Shown piece by piece: positions 36,456 through 47,244 of a DNA stretch of 64,000 nucleotides. This DNA comes from an uncultured Clostridia bacterium (GTDB lineage Bacteria > Bacillota > Clostridia > Christensenellales > Aristaeellaceae). The stretch spans positions 62,001 to 126,000 of the forward strand of contig CANQEW010000002.1 in NCBI GenBank assembly GCA_947596085.1, given 5' to 3'. Within the stretch, counting starts at the first letter, position 1; the number at the start of each line of letters is the position of its first letter. The translations under genes were made by a program, and so were the position numbers. A model generated the notes under the pieces. That model saw only the letters and a list, made by a program, of their open reading frames with translations. It made no database searches and was not told where the DNA came from.

Positions 36456-37538
36456 TTATCGATGCTCCGTTTCAAAGTCCTTCATGAAGCGCACGAGCGC
36501 GCGCACGCCCTCGATGGGCATGGCGTTGTAGATGCTGGCGCGGATGCCGCCCACCAGGCGGTGGCCCTTCAGGTTCGCCAATCCGTGCGCCGCGGCCGCC
36601 TTGACGAACGCCGCGTCGGTGTCTGGGTCGGGGGTGGTGAAGGTCACGTTCATGCGGCTGCGGCTGGCCGGGTCCGCCGTGGGGCGGTAGAAGGAGCTCT
36701 CGTCCAACAGATCGTAGAGCAGCTTCGCCTTTTCCACGTTGACCTTCTCGATGGCCGCCACGCCGCCCTGCTTCTTCAGCCATTCCAGGCACAGGCCCGC
36801 CATGTAGATGGCGTAGGTGGGCGGAGTGTTGAGCATGGAGCCCTTCTCGGCCATGATCGTCCAGTCAAACACCTTCGGGCAGATCGGCTGGGCGTGCCCC
36901 AGCAGGTCCTTGCGCACGATCACCAGCGTCAGTCCCGCCGGGCCGATGTTCTTCTGCGCGCCGGCGTAGATCACGCCGAAGCGCCGCACGTCGTACACCT
37001 CGGAGAGGATGTTCGAGGACATATCCGCCACCAGCGGCACCTTGCCGGTCTCCGGCAGGGTCGCATAGCGGGTGCCGAAGATGGTGTTGTTGGTGGTGAT
37101 GTAGAAGTAAGCCGCGTCGGGATTGAAGTCCGCCTCGTTCCAGACGGGGATGCGGCGGTAGTTTTCCTCCCGGGAGGAGGCCACGCAGCGGATGTCACCG
37201 TATTTTTTCGCCTCAGTCAGCGCGCCGTGGGCGAAGTTGCCGCTGTCGATGTAGTCGGCGCTGCGGCCCGCACCGAGCAGGTTCAGGGGGATCGCCGCAA
37301 ACTGGCCGGTCGCGCCGCCCTGCAGAAGCAGGATCTCGTAATCCTCGGGCACGGCCATCAGCTCGCGCACGAGGGCCGCGGTGTGGTCGAAGATCTCCTG
37401 ATAGACCTTGGAGCGATGGCTCATCTCCATCACGGACATGCCCGTGCCGTTGTAGTTGAGCATCTCCCGCGCGGCGGTCGCCAGCGCCTCCTCGGGCATC
37501 GTGGACGGCCCGGCCGCGAAGTTGTACACGCGATCCAT
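36456..37538 (-). CDS. serC: Phosphoserine aminotransferase
   Basis: 360 residues, the standard SerC length. It converts 3-phosphohydroxypyruvate to phosphoserine with glutamate. N-terminus NFAAGPSTMPEEAL and SVMEMSHRSK are characteristic, as are QGGATGQFAA and the cofactor lysine in AGAQKNIGPAGL. The C-terminus has RLVGGIRASIYNAMP, the phosphate-binding region. The start follows AGGGGGG. First gene of serCA. Confidence 0.97.
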   Translation of the reverse strand: MDRVYNFAAGPSTMPEEALATAAREMLNYNGTGMSVMEMSHRSKVYQEIFDHTAALVRELMAVPEDYEILLLQGGATGQFAAIPLNLLGAGRSADYIDSGNFAHGALTEAKKYGDIRCVASSREENYRRIPVWNEADFNPDAAYFYITTNNTIFGTRYATLPETGKVPLVADMSSNILSEVYDVRRFGVIYAGAQKNIGPAGLTLVIVRKDLLGHAQPICPKVFDWTIMAEKGSMLNTPPTYAIYMAGLCLEWLKKQGGVAAIEKVNVEKAKLLYDLLDESSFYRPTADPASRSRMNVTFTTPDPDTDAAFVKAAAAHGLANLKGHRLVGGIRASIYNAMPIEGVRALVRFMKDFETEHR

Positions 37539-37717
37539 AAAAATCCCCCCTGTAGTTTCCGTGCCTTATTATTGTAGTGCGTTTTTGCGGCGGCCGCAAC
37601 CATATACTGTTAAATTTCAGTCGCGCGCGGCGCGGCAGTCTTTACATCCCGGGGATGGAATTTTCTCCCGCGCTGTGCTATACTCGTAACGGTAAGATTA
37701 TTTTGGAGGATTCTGCT

Positions 37718-39256
37718 TTGGCGCGCAAGGATAAGCTCATCAAGACCACCGCGCTGGTGACGGCGGTCATCATACTCAGCAAGGTCTTCGGGTTGGCGCG
37801 GGACGTGCTCACCGCGGGCTACTTCGGCACCAGCATTGAGAACGACGCCTACGCCTCGGCCTATACGCTGTTTTACTTTCCGGTGCTGCTGTTCAATTCC
37901 TGCATCACGGCGACCATCGTGCCGCTGTTTGTGGAGGAGCGCGAGAAGTTCAGCCTCAAGCACTCCAACCGCTTCGCCAGCAACGCGCTGAATCTGTTCA
38001 TCGTGGCCTCGCTCCTGATCGCGGCGGTGATGTACGTTTTCTGCGATCCCATCGTGCGGCTGGTCTTCCGCTTCGACGAGGCGGGCATCCAACTCACCGT
38101 GAAGCTCACGCGCATCATGCTGCTGGGGCTGGCGTTCAACATCGCGTCCATCGTGCTCTCGAGCCTGTTGAACGCCATGGAGAAGTTCATGGCGGCGCAG
38201 CTCACGGGCTTTCCGCTGAGCGTGGCGGTAATCCTGTCCGTGGTGCTGTTTTCGAAGCGAATCGGCATCGAGGCCATCGCCTGGGGCGTGTTCGCGGCGA
38301 GCGTATTGCAGGTGGTCGTGCTGATCCCGGCGCTGTTGGGCTGGTTTGAGTACCATCCGGTACTGGACATCCGCGACCCGCGCTTTCATCGGCTGCTGAA
38401 GCTGGCCGGCCCGGCGGTGCTCTCGATGGGCATCAGCGAGATCAATCATCTGATCGACCGCAGCCTCGCCTCCGGCCTGCCCACCGGCTCGATCTCGGCG
38501 ATGAATTATGCCTACAAGCTTATCACCTTCCTGCTGGGCGTGTTGATGGTGCCGCTGACGACGATCATGTTCTCGCGCATGAGCAAGCTGGCCGTGGGCG
38601 ACGACAAATCCGGCCTGCTGGAGGCGCTGCGCCACAGCATCCGGCTGATCTCGCTGGTGGCGCTGCCCATCGTGGCGGTGGCGATGGTCATGTCCAACGA
38701 CGTGGTGCAGATGATCTACATGCGCGGCAGCTTCAACATGGATTCCGTGCGGCTGACCGGCGGGGTGCTCCTGTTCTACCTGATCGGCGTGATGGGCTTC
38801 GGCTTTCGCGATTTCATGAATCGCAGCTTCCACGCCATTCAGGACACCCGCACGCCGTTTCGCGTGGCCTGCCTGGTGGTGGCGCTGAACATCGCGCTGA
38901 ACCTGATCCTGCGCGTGTACATGGGCGCGCGTGGCCTGGCGCTGGCCACGTCGATCGCGAGCTACTGCGGGCTGATCGTGATGTTCTTCCTGCTCCGGCG
39001 GCGGCTGGGGCTGTTGGGATTTAAGCAAATCGCGGCGGAGATGGTCAAGATTCTGATCGCGGCGCTGGGCTGCGCGGCGGCGTGCTGGGTAGTGCGCGGC
39101 GCGCTGCCCACCGCGAGCGGCACGCTGGGCGCGCTCGGCCGGCTGGCCGCCGCCACGGCGGCGGGATTCGCGGCGTATATGGCGCTGTGCCTGCTGCTGC
39201 GGGTGAATACGATGAAGGAACTGCTGGGCGGCCTGCTGGGCCGCGCGCGCGGATAG
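37718..39256 (+). CDS. murJ: Lipid II flippase MurJ
   Basis: 512 residues starting at TTG 37718, seven bases after GGAGGA; the frame is open upstream to 37577 but lacks a site there. MurJ is a MOP-superfamily membrane protein that flips lipid II for peptidoglycan synthesis. Fourteen membrane segments are plausible. The N-terminus [19 protein letters not shown] and the NDAYASAYT stretch match MurJ/MviN, as does the conserved repeat around [19 protein letters not shown] in the C-terminal half. ruvB begins 11 bases later, probably in the same transcript. Confidence 0.95.
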   Translation: MARKDKLIKTTALVTAVIILSKVFGLARDVLTAGYFGTSIENDAYASAYTLFYFPVLLFNSCITATIVPLFVEEREKFSLKHSNRFASNALNLFIVASLLIAAVMYVFCDPIVRLVFRFDEAGIQLTVKLTRIMLLGLAFNIASIVLSSLLNAMEKFMAAQLTGFPLSVAVILSVVLFSKRIGIEAIAWGVFAASVLQVVVLIPALLGWFEYHPVLDIRDPRFHRLLKLAGPAVLSMGISEINHLIDRSLASGLPTGSISAMNYAYKLITFLLGVLMVPLTTIMFSRMSKLAVGDDKSGLLEALRHSIRLISLVALPIVAVAMVMSNDVVQMIYMRGSFNMDSVRLTGGVLLFYLIGVMGFGFRDFMNRSFHAIQDTRTPFRVACLVVALNIALNLILRVYMGARGLALATSIASYCGLIVMFFLLRRRLGLLGFKQIAAEMVKILIAALGCAAACWVVRGALPTASGTLGALGRLAAATAAGFAAYMALCLLLRVNTMKELLGGLLGRARG

Positions 39257-39267
39257 GGGGCGATTTC

Positions 39268-40314
<1,047 letters not shown>

Positions 40315-40319
40315 AGGCG

Positions 40320-40338
40320 ATATTCGCGGGGCGAATAT
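40320..40338 (+). other. Small hairpin after ruvB
   Basis: ATATTCGC (40320-40327) pairs with GCGAATAT (40331-40338) over GGG, five bases after the ruvB stop. There is no T tract, so it is more likely mRNA-stabilising or a weak attenuator than a terminator. Confidence 0.4.
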
Positions 40339-40415
40339 TGACGAAGCGGCCACCCCCCCGTCCGATTTGGAGGGGCGCGCCGCGATGGAAACCAATGAAA
40401 GGACGGTAACAAGAG

Positions 40416-41012
40416 ATGTGGATGACTCTGCTTTCCCTGGCGATTGATGTGATTCCCGCGGGAATCGCGGCGGCGTTGATCGTGGCGCTGCTCGGGAAAC
40501 GAATGTTTGGAACCCGGAAGCGCCGCTGTGCCTGCGCGCTGTTCGCGATCTATCTGTTGGCGGTGTACTCGCTGACGGGCATTCCGTCGGTGACGAATCT
40601 GACCGTCGATTTGGGCTTCAATTTCGTGCCGCTGGTCGGGATGGCCGGCGACGCGAAAAACACCGCGCTGAACGTGCTGTTGTTCGTGCCGCTGGGGTGG
40701 TTTCTGCCGCTGTTGTGGCAGGAGTTTAGCACGCTTCCCAGGGCGGCGCTGTGCGGCTTGGTGCTGTCGCTGGCGATCGAGATTTTGCAGATCTTCACTT
40801 TCCGGCTGACGGACGTGAACGACCTGATCGCGAACACCGCCGGCGCGCTGGTGGGATACCTGCTGGCGAAGCCGCTGTTGAAGAGCGGCTTCGGCGGGGA
40901 AGGAAGGCCCGCCGCGCCGGAGCTTCCGCTGTTGCTGGGGCTGACTTTCGCGCTGGCCTTTCTGGTGCAGCCCTTCATTTCATCCGCGCTCTGGAATGTA
41001 ATTTACAAGTAA
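40416..41012 (+). CDS. VanZ-like family membrane protein
   Basis: 198 residues preceded by AAAGGA. Five hydrophobic segments are visible, at about 6-28, 40-60, 83-103, 112-135 and 165-188. It carries the VanZ-like core: [15 protein letters not shown], then [11 protein letters not shown] and [19 protein letters not shown]. VanZ gives low-level teicoplanin resistance in enterococci, but most chromosomal homologues have no known role. It lies between ruvB and queA on the same strand. Confidence 0.9.
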   Translation: MWMTLLSLAIDVIPAGIAAALIVALLGKRMFGTRKRRCACALFAIYLLAVYSLTGIPSVTNLTVDLGFNFVPLVGMAGDAKNTALNVLLFVPLGWFLPLLWQEFSTLPRAALCGLVLSLAIEILQIFTFRLTDVNDLIANTAGALVGYLLAKPLLKSGFGGEGRPAAPELPLLLGLTFALAFLVQPFISSALWNVIYK

Positions 41013-41025
41013 GGCGAGAGATTCG

Positions 41026-42045
41026 ATGAAACTGTCCGATTTTATGTATGATCTGCCGGAGGAGTGCATCGCGCAGACCCCGGTGGAGCCGCGCGACCAC
41101 AGCCGCCTGATGGTGCTCGACCGCGCGCATGGAACCATTGCGCACCGGCACTTCTACGATGTGATCGACTACCTGAACCCCGGCGACGCGCTGGTCATCA
41201 ACGAGACGCGCGTCATTCCGGCGCGGCTGATCGGCGAGAGGCCGACCGGCGGGGCGTGCGAGATCTTGCTGCTCAAGCAGCTTGCGCCGAAGCGCTGGGA
41301 GGCGCTGGTGCGGCCGGGCAAGAAGCTGCGCCCCGGCGCGGAAGTGATCTTTGGTGGCGGGCGGCTGACGGCGAAGATCGCGGAGGTGGCTGAGGGCGGC
41401 GGCCGCGTGGTGGACTTCTTCTGCGAGGGCACGATGGAGGCCGCGCTGGACGAGCTGGGCGAGATGCCCCTGCCGCCCTACATCCACGAGAAGCTCCAGG
41501 ATCGCGAGCGCTATCAGACCGTCTACGCCAAGCAGGAGGGCTCCGCCGCTGCGCCCACCGCGGGGCTGCACTTCACGCCGGAGCTGCTCGAACGCATCCG
41601 CGCGAAGGGAATCGACGTGGTGCCGATTCTGCTGCACGTGGGGCTGGGCACGTTCCGCCCGGTGAAGGTGGAGAACATCGAGGAGCACGAGATGCACTCC
41701 GAGTATTTTGAGGTGACCGAGGACGCCGCCCGGCGCGTCAACGCCGCCCGCGAGCGCGGCAACCGCGTGGTGGCCGTGGGCACGACGAGCGTGCGCACGC
41801 TGGAATCGGCGGGGCAGGGCGGCAGACTCGTCGCAAAGAAGGGCGACACACAGATTTTTATTCGCCCGGGCTATCAGTATCAGATGGTAGACGCGCTGAT
41901 CACGAATTTTCATCTGCCGGGCAGTACGCTGATGATGCTGGTCTCGGCCTTCTATGACCGGGAGAAGATTTTGGAGGCATACCGAATCGCCGTGGAGGAC
42001 AAGTATCGCTTTTTCTCGTTCGGCGACGCGATGCTGATCGAATAG
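41026..42045 (+). CDS. queA: S-adenosylmethionine:tRNA ribosyltransferase-isomerase
   Basis: 339 residues, the usual length. QueA transfers and isomerises the ribosyl part of S-adenosylmethionine onto preQ1 at tRNA position 34, making epoxyqueuosine. The N-terminus [68 protein letters not shown] (split here as VGLGTFRPV and EEHEMHSEY) and [17 protein letters not shown] are classic. tgt, often adjacent, is not in the window. It starts 13 bases after the VanZ-like gene. Confidence 0.97.
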   Translation: MKLSDFMYDLPEECIAQTPVEPRDHSRLMVLDRAHGTIAHRHFYDVIDYLNPGDALVINETRVIPARLIGERPTGGACEILLLKQLAPKRWEALVRPGKKLRPGAEVIFGGGRLTAKIAEVAEGGGRVVDFFCEGTMEAALDELGEMPLPPYIHEKLQDRERYQTVYAKQEGSAAAPTAGLHFTPELLERIRAKGIDVVPILLHVGLGTFRPVKVENIEEHEMHSEYFEVTEDAARRVNAARERGNRVVAVGTTSVRTLESAGQGGRLVAKKGDTQIFIRPGYQYQMVDALITNFHLPGSTLMMLVSAFYDREKILEAYRIAVEDKYRFFSFGDAMLIE

Positions 42046-42185
42046 CGAGGGAGGCTCAAATGCGGACTTAGAAGGGATGTGTTTCTGAAAATCGGTATTT
42101 GACAGGGTGTGGATCAGAATAATGAAGTGTTTATAGAGAAAATGTGCATGTGTAGAGAGTAATTGAGAGAAAAGGAGGAAGGAAG

Positions 42186-43337
42186 ATGCGGAAGAGACTG
42201 CTTGGCAAGACCGGCTTAATGGTGAGCGAGATCGGATTTGGTGGCGAATGGCTGGAGCGACATCCGGAGGAGGAGTCCGTGGCACTGATGCGATACGCAT
42301 CCGAACAGGGGATCAATATCATCGACTGCTGGATGCCGGATCCGAAATCCAGAAATATCATCGGGCGGGCAATTACCGGAAACCGGGAGAAATGGTACAT
42401 ACAGGGGCACTTGGGCTCCACCTGGCAGGACGGCCAGTACGTGCGCACCCGGGAGATGAAATATGTGAAACCGGCGTTCGAGGACCTGCTCGCGCGGCTC
42501 GGGACGGATTACATCGATCTGGGAATGATCCATTACGTGGATACGGTAGAGGACTGGAACGCGCTGCAGGGTTCTGAGTTCATGGAATATGTAAAGGAAC
42601 TGAAGGCAAAGGGTACGATCCGCCACATCGGGATGAGCTCCCACAATCCGGAAACCGCGAAGCTGGCGGTGCGCTCGGGTCTGATCGAGATGCTCCTGTT
42701 CAGCGTCAATCCGGCGTTTGACATGCTGCCTGCCGGAGAGGATCTGGATGAGCTGCTCACCGAGGACTATCAGTATGACCAGGGGCTTTCCGGCATCAAT
42801 CGGGAGCGGGCGGAACTGTATCAGCTGTGTGAGGAGCAGAATGTCGGAATCACCGTGATGAAGGGTTTTGCCGGAGGCAGGCTGTTCGACGAAAAACGCT
42901 CGCCGTTCGGAGTGCGTCTTACGCCGCTGCAGTGCATCCATTACGCGCTTACGCGTCCGGGCGTAGCCTCCATTCTGTGCGGCTACGATACCAGGGAGCA
43001 GGTCGATCAGGCCGTGCGCTATGAGAGTGCGCCGGAAGAGGAGAAGGATTACGCGTCCGTGCTCGCGCACGCACCGTTCCATTCCTACAGTGGGCAGTGT
43101 ACCTACTGCGGCCACTGCAAGCCGTGCGTGGCGGAGCTGGACATCGCCATGATCAACAAATATTACGATCTCGCGGTGATGCAGCCGGAGGTGCCCGCGA
43201 CGATCCAATCCCACTACATGCTGCTGGAGCATCAGGCTTCGGAGTGCATCGGCTGTCAGGAGTGCGAATCCCGCTGCCCGTTCGGAGTTTCCATTGCGGA
43301 GAGAATGCGGAAGACGGCGGAACTGTTTGGGCGCTGA
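42186..43337 (+). CDS. Aldo/keto reductase-like protein with C-terminal 4Fe-4S domain
   Basis: 383 residues after AAGGAGG. Residues 1-280 follow the aldo/keto reductase barrel (LGKTGLMVSEIGFGG, then IIDCW at 45-49, IDLGMIHYVD, IRHIGMSSHN). Residues 290-383 hold CTYCGHCKPC and CIGCQECESRCPFGVS, enough cysteines for two 4Fe-4S clusters. The usual catalytic Tyr five residues after the barrel Asp (Asp47) is Asp52, and no lysine is seen in the segment after W-Y-I (WYIQGHLG) where the catalytic Lys normally sits. The redox chemistry may therefore differ from standard NADPH-dependent reductases. Base composition is lower in GC than upstream genes. Confidence 0.88.
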   Translation: MRKRLLGKTGLMVSEIGFGGEWLERHPEEESVALMRYASEQGINIIDCWMPDPKSRNIIGRAITGNREKWYIQGHLGSTWQDGQYVRTREMKYVKPAFEDLLARLGTDYIDLGMIHYVDTVEDWNALQGSEFMEYVKELKAKGTIRHIGMSSHNPETAKLAVRSGLIEMLLFSVNPAFDMLPAGEDLDELLTEDYQYDQGLSGINRERAELYQLCEEQNVGITVMKGFAGGRLFDEKRSPFGVRLTPLQCIHYALTRPGVASILCGYDTREQVDQAVRYESAPEEEKDYASVLAHAPFHSYSGQCTYCGHCKPCVAELDIAMINKYYDLAVMQPEVPATIQSHYMLLEHQASECIGCQECESRCPFGVSIAERMRKTAELFGR

Positions 43338-43581
43338 TGCGGGGCACGGAGGATAACTTTACCGCGTGAAAATCGGTTCAATCCCAAAGCTGCCCTGCGT
43401 TTTCACTCGATTGCTGCTGTACGAATTGCAATCAAGCGCAGATGTAGGGTGATTTTCATCCTGTGGTGCTCCAAATTTTACCGCGCCTTTCCTGTCGCGG
43501 CGGAATTCCAGATTCAGATAACTTCCAGCTTGACGAGGAATGAATCTGAGCACTAAATCGGAAATTGTGAAGGGGAATACG

Positions 43582-43974
43582 ATGAGTAAAATAATCGTCG
43601 CTTGCGGAAATGATTGTTCTGCGTGTCCGAGATATGTGGCGTATCCATATGAAAAAACAGAGGATGAATTGCTGCATACAGCCGAACTATGGATGAAGAT
43701 CGGGTATCGAGATCATGTTGTATCGAATGAAGAAATCTCTTGTTTGGGATGCAGATCGGAGAATTGGTGCAGATATCAGATTGTAAGGTGCTGCGGGGAA
43801 AGGCGCATAGGAAACTGCGCGGAATGTGCGGAATATCCCTGTGAGAAATTGAAAGAGTGTTTTAAGGTTACAAAATCGTTTGAGCCAATGTGTCGCAAGG
43901 TTTGTACAGACAAAGAATATGAGCAATTAAAGAGAGCGTTTTTTAAAAAAGAAAGGAATCTAAGCGCGCTGTAA
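43582..43974 (+). CDS. DUF3795 domain cysteine-rich protein
   Basis: 130 residues from ATG 43582, six bases after AAGGGG. Cysteine pattern CGNDCSACPRY (about 8-18), CLGCRSENWC, CGERRIGNCAECAEYPCEKL and MCRKVC fits the DUF3795 family of putative metal-binding proteins in anaerobes. Codon use is distinctly AT-rich (ATA, AAA, TTT common) against the GC-rich background, suggesting acquisition. Function is unknown. Confidence 0.85.
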   Translation: MSKIIVACGNDCSACPRYVAYPYEKTEDELLHTAELWMKIGYRDHVVSNEEISCLGCRSENWCRYQIVRCCGERRIGNCAECAEYPCEKLKECFKVTKSFEPMCRKVCTDKEYEQLKRAFFKKERNLSAL

Positions 43975-44649
43975 ATTCCTATCTATCGGACGGAATGCGG
44001 CCAAGCTGGCGCTTGCGGGAAGCGTTCATTCCCCAACCCCAAACGCAGCAGAGGGCCGGTCGAGGTCGGCCCGATAACAGAGGGTAACAAAAGAAGCAGA
44101 ACGCCACCCCCGGGTCAAGGGCCGCAGCCCTTGCCAGGAAGGGGAGGGGAGAATCCAAGGAGGGACTGGGGAGCGCTTGGCGCTCCCCCTCCCTTCTTGG
44201 GCCGCCGGCAGGCGCCCCTGCCGTGAGGCAGCAGCGGCGATGCGTGCATCGCCGCTGTCTGGAATCCCCGGTGGGGATTCCAACATCCCCAGTGCTTTTT
44301 TGCAAGCGCATCTATTGATCGAATTTTCGTATGGCGAAGTATTTGCGGATGCACGACGTGGGGAATGAGAATTAGCTGCGACTGTTTGAGGCTGGGAAGC
44401 GACCGCTTCCCGGCCCCAAAAGCGCCGCGGCGGCCCGCGCTCAATTATGAGGGAAGGTTTGTGCGAATTGTTGAAAGCAAAATCACGCGCGCGGGCCGCA
44501 TGGGGCTGCGGGGGTTACGCTGGGCGCCGCCCAGACCCGCTCAAGGGGCATTGCCCCTTGAGAATCCCTTTCTGCTGCCGCGCTGGGAATCGGTTTAGCA
44601 GATAATGATCGCTCCGTTGGCCGCATAGGCTGATGGGGAGGTGTTTTTC
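43975..44649. other. 675-base gene-free region dense in perfect hairpins
   Basis: I see no credible gene. Open frames here are low-complexity and have no ribosome binding site. The stretch holds at least nine inverted repeats between 44053 and 44562, listed as a separate feature. The last 80 bases lead to the BofA-family gene and carry its GGGGAGG site. Confidence 0.7.
44053..44562. repeat. Cluster of nine hairpins
   Basis: Stems (left/right arm): 44053-44058/44067-44072 (GGGCCG); 44116-44122/44127-44133 (CAAGGGC); 44168-44176/44180-44188 (GGGGAGCGC); 44207-44212/44217-44222 (GGCAGG); 44232-44243/44246-44257 (CAGCGGCGATGC); 44261-44269/44273-44281 (GGAATCCCC); 44394-44401/44404-44411 (GGGAAGCG); 44520-44525/44529-44534 (CTGGGC); 44540-44549/44553-44562 (CTCAAGGGGC). 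All stems are perfect, 6-12 bp with loops of about 2-8 nt. Spacing is irregular and the arms differ, so this is not a CRISPR array. Confidence 0.85.
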
Positions 44650-44916
44650 ATGCGCATTCCTTGGGAGCTGATCGCATCGTTCGCGGTGGGGCTCGCGCTG
44701 ATTTGTCTCACGGGCTATTTACTCTTGGTGCCGATGAAGCTACTCTGGCGGCTGCTGGCGGGGGGCGTGCTGGGCGCGCTGGCGCTGCTGCTCGTGAACG
44801 CCGTGGGCGCGCTATTCGGCTTCACGGTCAGCGTGAATCCCTTCACCGCGATGGCCGTGGGCTTTCTCGGCATGCCCGGCGCGGTGCTGGTGGTGGTGCT
44901 CCAACTGCTGCTTTAG
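44650..44916 (+). CDS. BofA family membrane protein (pro-sigma-K processing inhibitor-like)
   Basis: 88 residues from ATG 44650, eight bases after GGGGAGG. Three hydrophobic stretches fill nearly the whole protein. The C-terminal NPFTAMAVGFLGMPGAVLVVV matches the BofA signature N-P-x-T-A-x-x-x-G-F-L-G-x-P-G. In Bacillus, BofA holds the SpoIVFB protease inactive in the forespore outer membrane. No other sporulation gene is in the window, and BofA-family proteins also occur in non-sporulating Firmicutes, so a sporulation role cannot be assumed. Confidence 0.85.
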   Translation: MRIPWELIASFAVGLALICLTGYLLLVPMKLLWRLLAGGVLGALALLLVNAVGALFGFTVSVNPFTAMAVGFLGMPGAVLVVVLQLLL

Positions 44917-45111
44917 CTCTGTTTCCACTGTATAAATATTTCAAGTTATTACAGACATATTACGGTCTTAATTCAGCCTAACTACTTTTACATTTCATTT
45001 TGCAGGTATTTTGTGTAATCGAGCGAATATTTATTCCCAACAGGGGGAGGATTCTGCCCTCCATGCGGGGCGCGAACGCGCCCAACCCGGTGATAATGCG
45101 AGGAAATACAT

Positions 45112-47229
45112 ATGAAATCGAAGATGACGAAGAGAATACTGGCGCTGATTGTAGTGATTGCCGCCGCGCTGCCCGTCGCTCCGGCTCTGGCCGAGAGCTA
45201 TCGCGCGGTCGTCACGGGCGGGTCGCTCACCGTGTACGCGAAGCCCACGCTGGAGGGAGGTTCGGTGCGGCTCGACGCTTACTCCGTCGTGACCGTCAGC
45301 GCCACGCTGGGCAACGTCGCCCAGCTCAAGCAGGGCAAGTACACCGGCTACGCCAGTTTGAGCGGCCTTACGGCGCTGAACGGAACCACCTCCGCGGTCA
45401 CGAACCGCGCGACGCGCGTGTACGCGAAGCCCGAGACCGGCAGCCGCAGCGTGGCCGTCGCCAAGGGCATGCGCCTGAATGTGCTCTACTCCAATGCCAC
45501 CTACGCCATCGTCGAGCGCGGCGACGCGATTGGTTATGTGCCGAGCGTGCATCTGACCTTTGAGGCCGCCGCCGTTCAGCCGGACGCGAATGACGGCGTG
45601 GTGGTGGAGACGTACGAGGCGACCGTGACGGCCGACTCCCTGCCCGTATACAAGAGCGCCAGTGCGTCCTCGAAGAAGTTGGGCACGCTCAAGGCGGGCG
45701 CGGGCGTGACCGTCTACGCGCAGAACGGCACCTGGGCCTGCGTGGGCAAGGGCGGCAAGTTTGGCTTCTGCGCGCTGTCAGGCCTCGAGCGCGGCGAGGG
45801 CCAGGGCTCCGGCTTTGACGATCTGGAGGATACCGTACAGGTCACCGTCACCGCCGAGACCATGAAGGTCTACGAGCGCGCCAGCACGAGCTCCAAGCTG
45901 CTGGGCACGCTGCGCCGGGGCGTGGCGGTGAATCTGGTTCGCACCGAGAACAGCTGGGCCTACATCGAGCTCAACGGCCGCTACGGCTATTGCGCCGTCA
46001 GCGCGATCACCAGTCAGACTTCCGATGACGACAGCGCGGGCGAGGTCATCGACGGCCGCGATCCCCTCGGCACCGCGACGGTCATCCAGACCACTGCGCC
46101 CGTGTACTCCTCCATGAATACTTCGACCCAGGTTTCCTCGTTGAAGATGGGCGAGACGGTCAGCTTCTACGGCTACGACTCCAAGTGGGTGCTCGTGGGC
46201 CGCGATGGCACCTTCGGCTTCATGCTGCGCAGTTCGTTGAACGCGCTGAGCTACGCCGAACTCAAGCTGGAGGACAGCGGCGCGGGCGTGGTGCAGTTGG
46301 AGACGGCGCTGCTGGCGTTGGGCTATCTGGACACGATCCCCACCTCGAACTACACCGCCCACACCGCGTCCGCGGTGCAGCGGTTGCAGGCCGCGCTGGG
46401 AATGAGCCAGACGGGCATGGCGGATGTCGCCACGCTGCGCGTGCTTTACTCCGGCAACGCTCCGGTCAGCCCGATCTTGAGCGCCACGCTCTCGACGGGC
46501 AACAAGAGCGACAACGTCACCCGCCTGCAGAACCGCCTGTTGGCGCTGGGCTACCTGTCCCGCGAATCCTCCGTGGACGGCGACTACGGCAGCACCACCG
46601 CGGCCGCGGTGCGGCTGTTCCAGACCGCGGCGGGCATCACCGCCACCGGCACGGCGGACAATCAAACCATCCGCGCGCTCTACAGCGCGTCCGCGCCGAA
46701 GCTGGGCTCCGGTCAGACGGCCCCCGACCAGTCGAGCGGCGGCAACACCTCCAGCGGCGGCTCCTCCGGCAACACCACGAACATCCCCGCCGGGCTCGCC
46801 TCCACCACCTCGACCTACTCCCCGGGCATGTCCAACGCGCAGAAGCTGGAGCACGTGATCTACGTGGCGCAGCAGCAACTGGGCAAGCGCTACGTGTTTG
46901 GCGCGGCCGGCCCGTCCACCTTTGACTGCTCCGGCCTGATGATGTACTGCTTCGGCAAGGTCGGCGTCACGCTGCAGCACTCCGCCCAGGGCGAGGGCTA
47001 CAACGATGCGCACCAGAAGATTTCCTCCAAGTCCAGCCTGATTCGCGGCGACATGGTGTTCTTCAACACCGTATCCGACGGCGACATGTGCGACCATGTG
47101 GGCATCTATCTGGGCAAGAATTACTGCCTGCACGCCGGTTCCGGCGCGGGCAAGGTCATCATCAGCACCATCGCCAGCGGTTACTACAGCCGCGTGTTCA
47201 GCTGGGGCAGGAGAGTTCTCAGCACCTGA
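45112..47229 (+). CDS. Secreted NlpC/P60 endopeptidase with SH3 and peptidoglycan-binding domains
   Basis: 705 residues. A signal peptide covers about 1-27 (APALAES cleavage region). Five SH3-like modules run to about residue 380, marked by repeated V-Y-x-x-x-S/A patterns such as LPVYKSASASSKKLGTL and MKVYERASTSSKLLGTL. Two peptidoglycan-binding-1 domains follow (about 385-450 and 460-525, the second with VDGDYGSTTAAAVRLFQ). A Ser/Gly/Asn linker (about 535-565) leads to the NlpC/P60 domain with FDCSGLMMYC (Cys606), CDHVGIYLG (His662) and CLHAGSG. It probably cleaves peptidoglycan stem peptides outside the cell in growth or separation. The terminator at 47245-47276 follows. Confidence 0.93.
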   Translation: MKSKMTKRILALIVVIAAALPVAPALAESYRAVVTGGSLTVYAKPTLEGGSVRLDAYSVVTVSATLGNVAQLKQGKYTGYASLSGLTALNGTTSAVTNRATRVYAKPETGSRSVAVAKGMRLNVLYSNATYAIVERGDAIGYVPSVHLTFEAAAVQPDANDGVVVETYEATVTADSLPVYKSASASSKKLGTLKAGAGVTVYAQNGTWACVGKGGKFGFCALSGLERGEGQGSGFDDLEDTVQVTVTAETMKVYERASTSSKLLGTLRRGVAVNLVRTENSWAYIELNGRYGYCAVSAITSQTSDDDSAGEVIDGRDPLGTATVIQTTAPVYSSMNTSTQVSSLKMGETVSFYGYDSKWVLVGRDGTFGFMLRSSLNALSYAELKLEDSGAGVVQLETALLALGYLDTIPTSNYTAHTASAVQRLQAALGMSQTGMADVATLRVLYSGNAPVSPILSATLSTGNKSDNVTRLQNRLLALGYLSRESSVDGDYGSTTAAAVRLFQTAAGITATGTADNQTIRALYSASAPKLGSGQTAPDQSSGGNTSSGGSSGNTTNIPAGLASTTSTYSPGMSNAQKLEHVIYVAQQQLGKRYVFGAAGPSTFDCSGLMMYCFGKVGVTLQHSAQGEGYNDAHQKISSKSSLIRGDMVFFNTVSDGDMCDHVGIYLGKNYCLHAGSGAGKVIISTIASGYYSRVFSWGRRVLST

Positions 47230-47244
47230 TCGTTCGATGCGCAG

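Noticed and set aside
37539..37717. T-box or riboswitch in the gap between serC and murJ
   Set aside because: No T-box sequence, specifier loop or known riboswitch core could be found; the gap is too short on the serC side.
42046..42185. Promoter at TTGACA upstream of the aldo/keto reductase
   Set aside because: The -35-like box is good, but no acceptable -10 box lies 16-18 bases downstream.
43979..44311. 110-codon open frame on the minus strand in the hairpin field
   Set aside because: Arg/Pro/Gly/Ala-rich translation of palindromic DNA with no ribosome binding site; the hairpin structure explains the sequence better.
44053..44562. Possible CRISPR array
   Set aside because: The inverted repeats differ from each other and their spacing is irregular; no direct repeat and no cas gene.
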